The position numbers and the translations under genes were made by a program. From positions 277,336 to 341,335 of the forward strand of contig NZ_QEWP01000004.1 in assembly GCF_003121985.1 (NCBI RefSeq): a stretch of DNA of 64,000 bases, written 5' to 3'. Source of the stretch: Marinilabilia rubra. Lineage in GTDB: Bacteria; Bacteroidota; Bacteroidia; Bacteroidales; Marinilabiliaceae. This document shows, piece by piece, positions 28,501-37,611 of the stretch; the first letter of the stretch is position 1; each line of letters begins with the position of its first letter. The notes beneath the pieces are model-generated. The model was not told the DNA's origin. It saw nothing but the letters and a program-made list of their open reading frames with translations, and did no database searches.

Positions 28501-28718
28501 CGAATGGCCTGTTCTATGCGGACGGTGATTCCCTCTTCCATCTCCTTGGGGCTGGCACCGGGATAAGTAACCGTTACATAAATATTGCGGGTTTCCCTTT
28601 CCGGGAAAAACGATTTTTTCAGTTCAAGAAACCCATATAATCCTGATATGACAATCACAACGATAAAGAGATTGGCATAAAATGGATAATGGACAAATTT
28701 TTCAACTAGTCTACGCAT
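25551..28718 (-). CDS. RND-family efflux pump (inner-membrane transporter)
   Basis: 1055 residues with the standard RND plan: TM1 near the N-terminus (ANLFIVVIVISGLYGFLEL), a large periplasmic loop, a block of TM helices around residues 330-530, then a second copy of loop and helices. GMILVIGILVDDGIVVAENI (near 395-415) is the RND motif with the paired Asp of the proton relay. The second half repeats this as GVIVNDAVVFLQKY. Overall it resembles the hydrophobe/amphiphile (HAE) group of multidrug pumps more than the heavy-metal CzcA group. It lies 6 bases after the adaptor gene and 91 bases before the tolC-like gene. Confidence 0.9.
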   Translation of the reverse strand: MRRLVEKFVHYPFYANLFIVVIVISGLYGFLELKKSFFPERETRNIYVTVTYPGASPKEMEEGITVRIEQAIRGLVGIKEINSTSRENFARVSIETTGEYDIDEVLQEVKNAVDGISSMPVDAERPIVFKQRSTTPAIRLGLAGSADLVRLKTLAQRVEDDFLQSGLMSQINIGGYPALEIAVEIQEEMLLRYGLTHSDISNAISRNNRDVSGGQLRSEEQYLIIRARSRTVDPDEIANYVVTADPNGKLIRISDLGRVFLQFSETPSGAWLNGERSLFISVNKLITEDLEAISDYVNDYVDEFNSKHTDAQMTVTFDFLDLLNSRLHLLYKNGGLGLALVIIILAFFLSFRLSLWVAWGIPSSFLGMFVLASLYGVTINMISLFGMILVIGILVDDGIVVAENIFSHFEKGKSPRRAAIDGTLEVLPAVMTSVTTTIIAFVPLMLIQGNMEMMGEMAFVVVFSLAFSLIEAALVLPAHVGSPHILQRRSEAVNFGNRFRDKLENFISFMRDRIYGRFLRFVLRHRIVALSVPLALILITAGLMGGGFISTTFFPNIPPDSFNVNVAFTPGEGEKQTREFLQEFEKAVWEVNDEIVEEYNDTANYVNYTYLVMGSSFDGDENGSHAGHIAVNLRNLEGSEISSFQIANRVRQKIGEVPAADKFSVAGRNRWGQPVSISLMGEHLEELKHAREFLLEELENIPELTDVVDNEAPGAQEVRLKLKPKAYYLGLDMFTIMNQVRNAFFGAQAQRLQQGKDEIRVWVRYPPGDREQIGQLEKMKIKTPQGEYPLEELADYHLERGPVAIQRYNGKREMRIDADLVDPYEPVPPILEEISNDIMPQIQAKYPGVSYVYQGQQKFASESQNEISKYFIPAFGLIIVLIMLHFRSFGQGAIILMMIPLGWIGSAWGHGIHNIPLSILSLWGMVALSGVIVNDAVVFLQKYNSFIKEGYTVKEAAFQSGLARFRPIVLTTLTTTLGLYPIILEKSMQAQFLIPMAMALAYGILFGTAFILIFFPVIILALNDARVLLRWLWTGKRPSREEVETVNVSKRRNID

Positions 28719-28724
28719 AACTCT

Positions 28725-29840
28725 TTATCGCAATTTTTTATAATTGGGGTTTCCGGTAACATTCAGCAAAGGTTCAACAACCAGTTCGTCACCGGTATCA
28801 AGTCCTCTGAAATAAACGGTTTCCGGATTTCTCTTGACAATATTTATGGTTTTATCAACCAGTCTCTTCTCTTCAAGAGTGTAAACATGATTCCGGGTGA
28901 AAACGGCATTTCGGGGCATCTCCATCACACCTTCCAGAACATCTCCGTACAAACGGGCGGTCAGGTACATTCCATCATAAAGACCTTTAACTCCCGGAAC
29001 AGAAATAAACACACTTACTGCCTGAGAGGATGGATTTACAACCGAACCGATCCGGCTGATTTTGCCCTTCCAGGTTTGATCAATGTTTTCTGCAGAAACC
29101 GAAACAGAATCTCCAACCTCGAGCATTTTCACTTCTTCCATAACAACCGGCACCTCCAGTTCGTATAGATCGGTGCGCACAATAGTCGCTAGTTGGGTTC
29201 CCATATTCACAACCACTCCGGGGTCTCTGGCAACAGAATTAAATGCCCCCGGGAATGGCGCCCTGATTTGGTATTTTTCCAAACGGGCTTCATCTCCAAG
29301 GATGGTATAATAACTACTCAGGATATTCCGGGAAGCCAGAAATATCCTTTCTTTGGAAGAAGCAGGTTCCGGCAATTCAGGCATCGGTTCATTGATATTT
29401 ATTTTATCAAAGAAAGTTTGCCAACTCTCAAAAGAATCGGGATAGTCCATTTTTATATCCGGAAGAATGGCAGCGAGTGTTTGCAGAAAACTACTTTTTC
29501 GTGCTTTAACACTTAAAGGAAATTCGGGATTGTCAACTTTGGCAATAACTTGCCCTCTGCTAAAAGTTTGCCCGTTGCGAAAGGGAACTGCTCCTTCTTT
29601 AAGCCTGCCCGATACTTCAGCACTCACTACCACTTCGTTAAAAGCATGCAAACGCCCGGACGAAGTAATGACAGCCTGAAGGTCTTTATAAGCCACGGTT
29701 TCGGCCTTCACATAAATATCAGGCTGTGGTTTGACGTTCTTTTGGGGTTCTTCTTTAAGGGAGAACAAAAAAAACATAATTGCTGCTCCAAGAACCAATA
29801 TCCCAACGGCAGCAAGCACGATCAATAGTTTTCTATTCAT
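28725..29840 (-). CDS. RND efflux periplasmic adaptor (membrane fusion protein)
   Basis: 371 residues. One N-terminal hydrophobic anchor (LLIVLAAVGILVLGAAIMFF) precedes the periplasmic part. The biotinyl-lipoyl half-motifs GRLHAFNEVVVSAEVSGRL and YQIRAPFPGAFNSVARDPG are as in AcrA/HlyD adaptors, flanking a rather short helical segment. The beta-barrel domain VGDSVSVSAENIDQTWKGKI follows. First gene of the operon with the RND pump (6 bases) and the TolC-like duct. It links the two across the periplasm. Confidence 0.88.
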   Translation of the reverse strand: MNRKLLIVLAAVGILVLGAAIMFFLFSLKEEPQKNVKPQPDIYVKAETVAYKDLQAVITSSGRLHAFNEVVVSAEVSGRLKEGAVPFRNGQTFSRGQVIAKVDNPEFPLSVKARKSSFLQTLAAILPDIKMDYPDSFESWQTFFDKININEPMPELPEPASSKERIFLASRNILSSYYTILGDEARLEKYQIRAPFPGAFNSVARDPGVVVNMGTQLATIVRTDLYELEVPVVMEEVKMLEVGDSVSVSAENIDQTWKGKISRIGSVVNPSSQAVSVFISVPGVKGLYDGMYLTARLYGDVLEGVMEMPRNAVFTRNHVYTLEEKRLVDKTINIVKRNPETVYFRGLDTGDELVVEPLLNVTGNPNYKKLR

Positions 29841-30524
29841 TCTGATAAAATTTTCTTATTAAAGCTCCCAAAAATATTGGAAGTAATGAGGATTCTGAAA
29901 TATATTTTTTTGAACAACAATTAAAATGCTATAAGAAAGCTGCATACGTTAGAAAATGAAGGAAAGGAAGAAAGTCATTGTCTAACCATACGGTTTTCAT
30001 TGACCATTCAGTTAAAAAATGGTTTAATCACTTCTGATCATGAAATTTCAACCGGCAATCTATTCAAGTTGATTATTTCATAAATAACCACCTCACTTCC
30101 AATTAACAACATTAAAGCAAACATGTGTAAAAGCGAAAATCATTATTTGTTAGTCTTAAAATTACTTTCTTTAACCCCGAAAATATGGACATTGTTCAGT
30201 TGTAAAAGTAGTGGTTTAGTTTTTAGTGAAAGTCATTAGTTCAATAGATCGTTAGACTTTTACATACCTGCCTGACGGCAGTCAGGTAAGATTTAAGATA
30301 GATCATATAACACTGATAATCCGGGCTTTAAGATGAAAAATTATCCATCCACAAGAGTTTGAATTTCAGACTTTTATAAAAGTTTAACGGAGTATTGTAG
30401 TTGTTAGTTGTGGAACATAAGACAGAAAAAACAATCGACTGCCAAGGTTATCTTCCAATATTTTGAGGAAGAACTACCAAACAAATAAGAATATGGATTA
30501 TACGACAATAAATACTTCAAACAC
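29841..30524. other. Intergenic region upstream of the efflux operon and the DMT permease
   Basis: About 680 AT-rich bases between two divergent genes. I see a small imperfect palindrome CCTGAC-ggca-GTCAGG at 30271-30286. No ORF or clear promoter stands out. Confidence 0.4.
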
Positions 30525-31430
30525 ATGGATTATATAACATCTCACCTCGGCGAACTGGCAGGAGTAGTAACTGCAATTTGCTGGACAGCCACCAGTATGG
30601 CTTTTGAATCGGCCGGCAAAAAAGTTGGATCGCTTTCTGTCAATCTCATTCGCCTGGTGATGGCTTTAGTATTGCTTGGTTTGTTTACCACTATTACCCG
30701 TGGTCATTTTCTGCCAACAGGGGCGAGCACCCATGCCTGGTTTTGGCTGAGCCTGTCCGGATTGGTGGGATTTGTTATTGGAGACCTGCTTTTATTTCAG
30801 GCTTTTGTTGTAATAGGTGCCAGAGTTTCCATGCTAATTATGTCGCTGACCCCTCCTCTCACTGCTCTTTTCGGACTAATGATTCTGGGAGAAACCATGT
30901 CGCTCATTAACATATTCGGGATGCTTTTAACCATTGTGGGTATTGCACTGGTAATTTTAGGCAGACCGGTTAAAGGAAAAAAATTCTCGTTCAATTTTCC
31001 TCTTTCCGGACTTCTTCTGGCTTTTGGAGGAGCAGCCGGTCAGGCACTCGGACTGGTTTTAAGCAAACTGGGAATGGGTGACCTGGATGCCTTTATGTCT
31101 ACTCAAATTCGCGTCATTGCAGGTATTGTGGGCTTTTCACTGGTGTTTTTTGCAATGCGTCGCTGGGGAAATATTTGGAAAGCTCTAAAAAACGGATCTG
31201 CCATGGGACGAATCTCCATTGGTGCCTTTTTTGGTCCGTTTCTCGGTGTTTCTTTCAGCCTACTGGCAGTTAAGTATACAACCACAGGAATTGCCTCCAC
31301 CTTGATGGCGTTGACCCCGGTAATGATTATTGCGCCAGCCCACTTCATTTTTAAGGAAAAGATTACCACCAAAGAAATTATTGGAGCATTTATAGCTGTA
31401 ATGGGTGTTGTGGTGTTTTTTGTGTTTTAA
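30525..31430 (+). CDS. EamA/DMT-family permease
   Basis: 301 residues with ten hydrophobic segments arranged as two EamA repeats (about 8-145 and 160-300). Typical end-of-repeat motifs are FGLMILGETMSLINIFGMLL in the first half and AHFIFKEKITTKEIIGAFIA in the second. DMT carriers export or import small metabolites; the substrate cannot be told from sequence. It meets a second DMT gene tail to tail with a 4-base overlap. ATG at 30525. Confidence 0.8.
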   Translation: MDYITSHLGELAGVVTAICWTATSMAFESAGKKVGSLSVNLIRLVMALVLLGLFTTITRGHFLPTGASTHAWFWLSLSGLVGFVIGDLLLFQAFVVIGARVSMLIMSLTPPLTALFGLMILGETMSLINIFGMLLTIVGIALVILGRPVKGKKFSFNFPLSGLLLAFGGAAGQALGLVLSKLGMGDLDAFMSTQIRVIAGIVGFSLVFFAMRRWGNIWKALKNGSAMGRISIGAFFGPFLGVSFSLLAVKYTTTGIASTLMALTPVMIIAPAHFIFKEKITTKEIIGAFIAVMGVVVFFVF

Positions 31431-32314
31431 CCCAGCAACAACAAAACAATCCCCACCATAATTCCGGCCAGATAAATGGCTTTTCGCTTAACATTTTGTT
31501 CGCCAAACATTAGTGCCCCAAACACAAAAGGAACAATGACACTTGCGCGTCGCAGAGCAGATACCACTGAAATTAGAGATTCAGGCTCGCTGAGAGCATA
31601 GAAATAGAGAAAATCGGCAACCACTAAAAACAAACCAATCAGCGGAATACTCCAGCGCCAGTAAAACCTGTCACGGGCTGCGCGTTTTCGTCTCACAAAC
31701 CATAAAATGGGCAAAAGCAATATTACCTGGTAAAATGAAAACCAAGCCTGAACAGCTACTCTGTCAATCTGCCTTAGTATGTGTTTATCGTAGAGTCCGC
31801 TCACCGCTCCGGCCAGAGTGCCGATAATGACAAACCACATCCATTTGTTGTTGCGAAATGAGAGTCCTTCAAGCTTTCCTACCGTTGAAAAGCGGAAAAA
31901 GAAGAACAAAGTTAGTAGCAGCCCCAGCCATCGCAGACCGCTCAATTGCTCACCAAAAATAATGATGGCCCCTATTAAAGTCCAGAGAGGACCTGTAGCA
32001 CGTATGGGCGCTACAATAGTTAGCGGAAGATGCTTCAGTGCAAAATAATTAAAAACCCAGGAAGTCAAAACTATAGAGGTCTTCAAAAGAACCATCCAAT
32101 GCTCCCGGGGGGTAAGACGCGGAACATATACCATGTCTCCTGCCTGAAGAACTCCCTGTTCAGATAAAATCAAAAGGGGAATAAATATCAGCGTACTTGT
32201 AAGTGCCCCGAAAAAGAGCACGGGCCATACGGCGTTCTCTCGCAAGGAGACTTTTTTAAGAATGTCGTAAAATCCAAGAAAAAAAGCAGAGCCCAGTGTT
32301 AATATCAGCCACAT
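31427..32314 (-). CDS. EamA/DMT-family permease
   Basis: 295 residues, ten hydrophobic segments, two EamA repeats; the first ends with GPLWTLIGAIIIFGEQLSG and the second with VPFVFGALMFGEQNVKRKAI. It is only distantly like the convergent DMT gene at 30525-31430, so the pair is not a recent duplication. The two stop regions overlap by 4 bases. A charged patch RRKRAARD sits in the loop between TM6 and TM7. Substrate unknown. Confidence 0.8.
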   Translation of the reverse strand: MWLILTLGSAFFLGFYDILKKVSLRENAVWPVLFFGALTSTLIFIPLLILSEQGVLQAGDMVYVPRLTPREHWMVLLKTSIVLTSWVFNYFALKHLPLTIVAPIRATGPLWTLIGAIIIFGEQLSGLRWLGLLLTLFFFFRFSTVGKLEGLSFRNNKWMWFVIIGTLAGAVSGLYDKHILRQIDRVAVQAWFSFYQVILLLPILWFVRRKRAARDRFYWRWSIPLIGLFLVVADFLYFYALSEPESLISVVSALRRASVIVPFVFGALMFGEQNVKRKAIYLAGIMVGIVLLLLG

Positions 32315-32502
32315 AGTTTAGTCTTCAGTATTTAATGATCAGTGGTCAGTGGTAAATTCCATAATGCCTTCGCATGCTTTCATTCAGTCATTCTCTCATT
32401 CAATCATTCTCTCATTATTTTCTGCCTGCAAAGGTAAAAAATATCTCTATCCTCTGATTTTCGTTATTGGTCGGAGATATTCCGCCACTCGTCATGATTA
32501 AC

Positions 32503-32533
32503 TTTGGGAATAAAAAAAGGAGTCGTTATTTTG
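32503..32533 (+). promoter_or_regulatory. Bacteroidetes-type promoter for the TonB receptor gene
   Basis: TTTG at 32503-32506, a 19-base spacer, then TTATTTTG at 32526-32533 (7 of 8 to TAnnTTTG). This is the spacing known for Bacteroidetes sigma-ABfr promoters. It lies 39 bases upstream of the chosen ATG, which argues against the earlier in-frame start at 32467. Confidence 0.55.
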
Positions 32534-32571
32534 CAGACCTGTTTAACAAAAATCATTTTCGCTCCCGGCTT

Positions 32572-34890
32572 ATGAGGACAAGGATTATTTTATTTTTTTT
32601 AGTTGGTCTGCTATTTACAGCCCACTCTCAAAACGATGTAACCATCAGTGGTTATGTAAAAGACAAGGATACCGGTGAAACACTCATTGGCGCAACACTT
32701 TATATACAAGAGTTGCAAGCCGGTAGCGTTACCAATGCTTACGGTTTTTATTCCATGACCGTCCCCGAAGGAAAATACACCATTCAATATTCCTACATCG
32801 GGTATCAGAATCAGGTAATTGAAGTAGATCTGACCGGAAAACAAACCATAAACATAGACTTAGCTCCCAAAAGCATTGAACTGAACGCTGTGGAAATAAA
32901 AGGCCGGGCCCGTGATCATAATATAAAAAGCACGCAAATGGGCATGGTTCAGATGGATTCTAAAACCCTCAAAAATCTGCCTGTTCTCTTTGGTGAATCA
33001 GACCTTATGAAATCCATACAGATGATGCCCGGAGTTCAAAGTCCGGTGGAAGGCAGCAGCGGATTCAGCGTACGTGGAGGTGCCATGGACCAGAATCTTA
33101 TATTGCTGGATGAAGCTACCGTTTACAACCCCAGTCACCTGATGGGCTTTTTCTCGGTTTTTAACGCTGATGCCATTAAAGATGTCACTCTTTACAAAGG
33201 CGATATTCCGGCCTCAGCAGGTGGGCGACTGAGCTCCCTTTTGGATGTAAGAATGAGGGACGGCAACAAAAAGGAATTTCAGGCAGAAGGGGGACTGGGG
33301 TTAATTTCCAGTCGGCTGACACTTGAGGCGCCTATCAAAAAAGACAAAGGGTCGTTTATTATTTCAGGAAGAAGAACCTATGCCGATATGTTTCTGAGGC
33401 TCTCCTCCGACTCTTCAATCAATCAGAACAAACTCTATTTTTATGATCTGAACGCTAAAGCCAATTATGAAATCAACAGCAATAACCGCGTGTTTCTTTC
33501 GGGATATTTTGGCAAAGATGCCTACGGGTATGCAGATGATTTTGGCATGAACTGGGGAAATGCAACACTCACCGCCCGGTGGAATCACTTGTTTAGCGAG
33601 AAACTTTTCTCAAACCTCACCTTGCTGTATTCCAAATACAATTATCAGGTAGAAATCAATCAGGGCACCCCGGATTATGACTGGACCTCGTATCTTGAAA
33701 ACCTGAGTGCCAAATATGACTTTACATGGTACTTTTCGCCTTCTACAACAATTCGATTTGGGGGGCAGGCTATAAGGCACTTTATTCAGCCGGGTCGATT
33801 TGAAGTCTCCAATCAGGCAAGCGATTACAAAGTATCTGATAACAAGGCCATGGAGTATGCGACCTATGTGCTTGCCGAGCGAAAAATCGGAGACAAATTA
33901 AAAATTGATGCAGGATTGCGATTCTCTGCGTTCCAAAACATTGGAAAAGCGACTGTTTACAGGATTGATGACAACTTTGAGGTGACCGATACCGTAAATT
34001 ACGGGAAAAATAATATTTACAACACCCATACCGGGCTTGAGCCAAGATTAAGCGCAAGATATCTGGTTGACGAAAAAAATTCATTAAAAGCATCTTACAG
34101 CCACACATACCAATATATCCAACTGGCTTCGAATTCTACAAGCGGAACCCCCCTGGATGTCTGGTTTCCGGCTTCAGAGTATATTCAGCCGCAGGTTTGC
34201 GACCAGCTTTCCGTTGGATGGTTCCGAAATTTTGACAACAATAGTTATGAAGCCTCAGTTGAGACCTTTTACAAATGGATGGACCACCAAATTGATTTTG
34301 AGGCCAATTCTAATTTAATGCTCAATGACCAGCTCGAAAAAGAGGTAAGGTTTGGTAAAGCTCATTCTTATGGATTGGAATTTCTTCTTAGAAAAAATGA
34401 AGGCAAACTCAATGGATGGATTGGTTATACCTGGTCACGTGCCTGGCGTAACTTTCCGGATATCAACAACGGAAAAGAATACAGAGCCAATTATGACATC
34501 CCTCACAACCTGAATATCGTTCTGAATTATCAGCTGTCGAAAAGAGTTGGGATCTCATCTGCCTGGGTGTATAAAACAGGAGCTCCTATCACCTACCCCT
34601 CCATGCGGTTCAGGCACGGTGAAAGCAGTCTGCCAATTTATACCGATAAAAACAACGCCAGAATGCCCGACTACCACAGACTGGATTTATCAGTAATAAT
34701 AAAGGGAAAAGACAAACCCGAAAGAAAATGGGAAGGAGAATGGCACATTGGTCTTTACAATGCTTACAACCGCGCCAATGCCTATTCGGTTCAGTTTGAA
34801 GAAGACCCTGACACACCCAATAAAATCAATGCCTATAAAATGGTGATGTTTCGAATAGTTCCGTCTGTTACTTACAATTTTAAATTCTAA
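32572..34890 (+). CDS. TonB-dependent receptor with carboxypeptidase-like N-terminal domain
   Basis: I place the start at ATG 32572, where MRTRIILFFLVGLLFTAHSQ is a clear signal peptide; the product is 772 residues. Residues about 22-105 are a CarboxypepD_reg-like beta sandwich (TISGYVKDKDTGETLIGATL). The plug follows (MPGVQSPVEGSSGFSVRGG, then LLDEATVYNPSHLMGFFSVF), then a 22-strand barrel ending in YNFKF with terminal Phe. It should take up a large or scarce ligand with TonB energy. The DUF4249 lipoprotein gene starts 5 bases after its stop, a common partner in Bacteroidetes. The pair lacks SusD features. Confidence 0.88.
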   Translation: MRTRIILFFLVGLLFTAHSQNDVTISGYVKDKDTGETLIGATLYIQELQAGSVTNAYGFYSMTVPEGKYTIQYSYIGYQNQVIEVDLTGKQTINIDLAPKSIELNAVEIKGRARDHNIKSTQMGMVQMDSKTLKNLPVLFGESDLMKSIQMMPGVQSPVEGSSGFSVRGGAMDQNLILLDEATVYNPSHLMGFFSVFNADAIKDVTLYKGDIPASAGGRLSSLLDVRMRDGNKKEFQAEGGLGLISSRLTLEAPIKKDKGSFIISGRRTYADMFLRLSSDSSINQNKLYFYDLNAKANYEINSNNRVFLSGYFGKDAYGYADDFGMNWGNATLTARWNHLFSEKLFSNLTLLYSKYNYQVEINQGTPDYDWTSYLENLSAKYDFTWYFSPSTTIRFGGQAIRHFIQPGRFEVSNQASDYKVSDNKAMEYATYVLAERKIGDKLKIDAGLRFSAFQNIGKATVYRIDDNFEVTDTVNYGKNNIYNTHTGLEPRLSARYLVDEKNSLKASYSHTYQYIQLASNSTSGTPLDVWFPASEYIQPQVCDQLSVGWFRNFDNNSYEASVETFYKWMDHQIDFEANSNLMLNDQLEKEVRFGKAHSYGLEFLLRKNEGKLNGWIGYTWSRAWRNFPDINNGKEYRANYDIPHNLNIVLNYQLSKRVGISSAWVYKTGAPITYPSMRFRHGESSLPIYTDKNNARMPDYHRLDLSVIIKGKDKPERKWEGEWHIGLYNAYNRANAYSVQFEEDPDTPNKINAYKMVMFRIVPSVTYNFKF

Positions 34891-34895
34891 AAACC

Positions 34896-35738
34896 ATGAC
34901 CTTACGCAAAATATTATCTCTATCCACCCTGATTGCTATCATCGCTGGCACAAGCTGCGAGCGGGTTCAGTTCGATCCCGATATTGATGAACTTAACGAA
35001 AGACTGCCTGTTGTAGATGCAGTTCTGGGTAATCATCCCGATTACAAAACCATCACATTAACACGCACTGCCCCCTATATGGATGGCACCGAGGTTGAAA
35101 AAATTGAAAATGCACTGGTAAAGGTGAATGGCCCCTCCAAAAGTTATATTTTTGATCACCAGAAGGATGGCATCTATCAGGCACCTGAAAATTTTGCACC
35201 GGTTACAGGCGGCACGTACAATCTTTCAATCGAACTGGAAGGGCAGGTTTATGAAGCTACATCCACTATGAATCCCCCTGTTAATATTGATACATTATTA
35301 GTGGACTATGATCGCTGGGAAGATCCCCAAGACCATATTTATGAGGTAACAGGACGGGTTAAAGACAACGAATCGGAAGGAGAACATTTTATCTTTAAAT
35401 ATGCTGTCAATGAATTTCTTTACGACTCCACAAGTGTATGGTCGCACTATACCGACCAATTAACCAACAATACCTGGCTGGACGATGCCATTATTTTCAT
35501 GAACATTGAAGCACAGCCGGGAGATACCCTGGATGTTTTTGGTCTGTCTATTAGTGAAGTTTACTATGATTTCATTCAGGCAGCTGAGAAAAACCGGATA
35601 GGCCACAATCCTTTCAGTCCCCCAAGCGGCATCCCCATAACAGGCAACATCAGCAATGGAGCTTTGGGAATATTTCAGGTTTCAGCCATAGTACAGGAAA
35701 GGCTATTCATTCCGGAAGAGGATGAGAATAGAGAATAG
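34896..35738 (+). CDS. DUF4249 lipoprotein
   Basis: 280 residues with lipobox AGTSC (Cys near 21). The N-terminal ERLPVVDAVLGNHPDYKTIT with LTRTAPYMDG and the later NPPVNIDTL are those of DUF4249 proteins, which occur next to TonB receptors and are thought to be their surface lipoprotein partner. It starts 5 bases after the receptor stop, so co-translation is likely. No Bacteroidetes SusD helical repeats are seen. Function beyond the partnership is unknown. Confidence 0.72.
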   Translation: MTLRKILSLSTLIAIIAGTSCERVQFDPDIDELNERLPVVDAVLGNHPDYKTITLTRTAPYMDGTEVEKIENALVKVNGPSKSYIFDHQKDGIYQAPENFAPVTGGTYNLSIELEGQVYEATSTMNPPVNIDTLLVDYDRWEDPQDHIYEVTGRVKDNESEGEHFIFKYAVNEFLYDSTSVWSHYTDQLTNNTWLDDAIIFMNIEAQPGDTLDVFGLSISEVYYDFIQAAEKNRIGHNPFSPPSGIPITGNISNGALGIFQVSAIVQERLFIPEEDENRE

Positions 35739-35840
35739 AGACTGGAGGTTAGAGGTTAGATGATAGAGGCTGGATAATAGAGCATGGAATGTGGTTTCCC
35801 TCTTTTTGCCAGCCATTGCCTCTTGTTCTGACTGCCACTA

Positions 35841-35876
35841 AAAAAAGAGCTGCCCGGTCTATTTCGGACAGCTTTT
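35841..35876. terminator. Bidirectional terminator between the DUF4249 gene and rpiB
   Basis: Hairpin AGCTGcCCG / CGGaCAGCT with one mismatch, a 9-base loop, an A-run on the left and a T-run on the right. It can end transcripts from both converging genes. Confidence 0.65.
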
Positions 35877-35896
35877 TGCATGTTGTAATTATTTAA

Positions 35897-36334
35897 TTAA
35901 AGATCAATCTTATCAATACGTCTTTGGTGTCTTCCCCCTTCAAATCCGGTTTCCAGAAAAGCGTCAATTATTTCGTAAACCTGATCGGTTTCCAAAAAAC
36001 GGGCCGGCATAGCGCAAATATTGGCATCATTGTGTAAACGCCCCATGCGCGAGATCTCTGCATTCCAACAATAGGCTGCTCTCACACCGTTGTGGCGATT
36101 AAGAGTAATACTAATACCGTTACCACTGCCACAAAAAGCAATGGCCCGCTCTAATTCGCCATCTGAAATGGCATGTCCCAAAGGATGGGCATAATCAGTA
36201 TAATCTGTACTTTCGGGCGAGTCGGTACCAAAATCTTTTACCCCGTAACCTTTAGCTTCCAAATACGCTTTGGCTGTTTCCTTCATTTCGTAACCGGCAT
36301 GATCTGAAGCAATTCCAATAATTGTCTTTCCCAT
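35897..36334 (-). CDS. rpiB: Ribose-5-phosphate isomerase B
   Basis: 145 residues, the usual RpiB length. Conserved residues are visible: D11-H12 in IASDHAGYE, the catalytic C68 in FCGSGNGI, R80-H81 for phosphate, and HNDANI (101-106). The enzyme interconverts ribose-5-phosphate and ribulose-5-phosphate in the cytosol. It stands apart from the galactose operon (183 bases from the end of galM) but on the same strand. ATG at 36334. Confidence 0.92.
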   Translation of the reverse strand: MGKTIIGIASDHAGYEMKETAKAYLEAKGYGVKDFGTDSPESTDYTDYAHPLGHAISDGELERAIAFCGSGNGISITLNRHNGVRAAYCWNAEISRMGRLHNDANICAMPARFLETDQVYEIIDAFLETGFEGGRHQRRIDKIDL

Positions 36335-36517
36335 TTTTTAATAAAACCAATTGGTGCACAAAAAAAAACGCAGATCCCTGAAATAGGAATCTGCGCAAAA
36401 GTACAACAAAAATGTAGCTTTTTTACCTTAAAAACGGATAATAGCTCCACTTTTTAAATAAACATATCCTGGATATCACAGAAAAACAAAAATGGTAATT
36501 AAAGATCACACAAAAAA

Positions 36518-37546
36518 CTAAAAACCAAATTTATAGATGCAGGTATGCTTATATTTTTCTCCCGGACGCAAAACAGCGTTGGGATAATTGTCGTGATTTG
36601 GCGAGTTGGGGAAAATCTGTGTTTCCAGGGCCACTCCGCAATATTTATCAATAGGAGCTCCACCCTTTCCTTTCTCCGACCCGTCGAAATGATTTCCGGT
36701 ATAAACCTGAAGTCCCGGTTGATCGGTATAAACTTCCAGAGATCTTCCCGACACAGGATCTTTAACCACAGCTGCTTTGATTACATCTTTGCCACCATTT
36801 TTAACAACAAAATTGTGATCTAATCCATCAACCATTTTAATTTGCTCAAAAGAACTGGTCACCGCTTCGCTAATAGGCTTTTCGTTGGTAAAGTCCATAG
36901 GCGTTCCCTTTACATCTGCAATCTCACCGTTACAGGTTTCTACCTCAGGATCGATTGGTGTAAACTGCTCGGCATTGAGCGTTAAAAGATGGTTGGTAAC
37001 CTTATTGTTAAGATCTCCCGACAAATTGAAATACGGGTGACTGGTTAGATTAATAACTGTTGGTTTTGTCGTTTCAGCTTCGTATTCAATTTTAAATTCG
37101 TTGCTGTCGTTCAAACTGTAAATTACCGTTACTTTACATTCACCCGGATATTTCTGATCTCCGTCGGGACTTATCAGACTTAAACGAAAAGCACTGGTAC
37201 AGCCCTCCTTTTGGGTTTCTTCAACATCCCAAATCCGCTGATTAAAACCGTCGTTTCCACCGTGGAGATGGTTTGGACCATTATTAACATCAAGTTGAAG
37301 CTCTTGCCCGTCAAGGATCAGGTGACCTTTGACAATGCGGTTGGCATAGCGACCGCAAAGAGCACCATAGTACAAGTCTCCCTTCAAAGATTCCCCGACA
37401 GTGTCATAACCAACTAATACATCATCAATATCTCCTTTGGCCGAAGGCACTTTCAATGAAACCAGGCGCCCTCCGTGAGCTGTAAAAGAAACTTCTACGC
37501 CATTACTGTTTTTCAGTGTAAATGTATCTGAAGCTTTGTTTGGCAT
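36518..37546 (-). CDS. galM: Aldose 1-epimerase (mutarotase)
   Basis: 342 residues, no signal peptide. Family signatures are present: ALCGRYANRIVKG for the substrate loop, NHLHGGNDGFNQRIW with the catalytic His, TSHPYFNLSGD with the second His, and ALETQIFPNSPNHDNYPN with the catalytic Glu near the C-terminus. It converts beta- to alpha-D-galactose for GalK. Last gene of the operon galR-like, galT, galK, permease, galM. Confidence 0.93.
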   Translation of the reverse strand: MPNKASDTFTLKNSNGVEVSFTAHGGRLVSLKVPSAKGDIDDVLVGYDTVGESLKGDLYYGALCGRYANRIVKGHLILDGQELQLDVNNGPNHLHGGNDGFNQRIWDVEETQKEGCTSAFRLSLISPDGDQKYPGECKVTVIYSLNDSNEFKIEYEAETTKPTVINLTSHPYFNLSGDLNNKVTNHLLTLNAEQFTPIDPEVETCNGEIADVKGTPMDFTNEKPISEAVTSSFEQIKMVDGLDHNFVVKNGGKDVIKAAVVKDPVSGRSLEVYTDQPGLQVYTGNHFDGSEKGKGGAPIDKYCGVALETQIFPNSPNHDNYPNAVLRPGEKYKHTCIYKFGF

Positions 37547-37611
37547 TTCAAAAAAGTTTTAAATATAAGCCGGACCCTGATGTACAATGACAAAAGAGTC
37601 CGGGAAAAAAA

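Noticed and set aside
25551..28718. Heavy-metal (CzcA-type) RND pump because a Cys-rich gene is close
   Set aside because: The pump reads as HAE type, no metal-site residues stand out, and the Cys-rich gene has its own terminator and opposite strand.
32572..35738. SusC/SusD pair
   Set aside because: The second gene has DUF4249 features and no SusD helical (TPR-like) fold or SusD length, and no glycosidase is linked.
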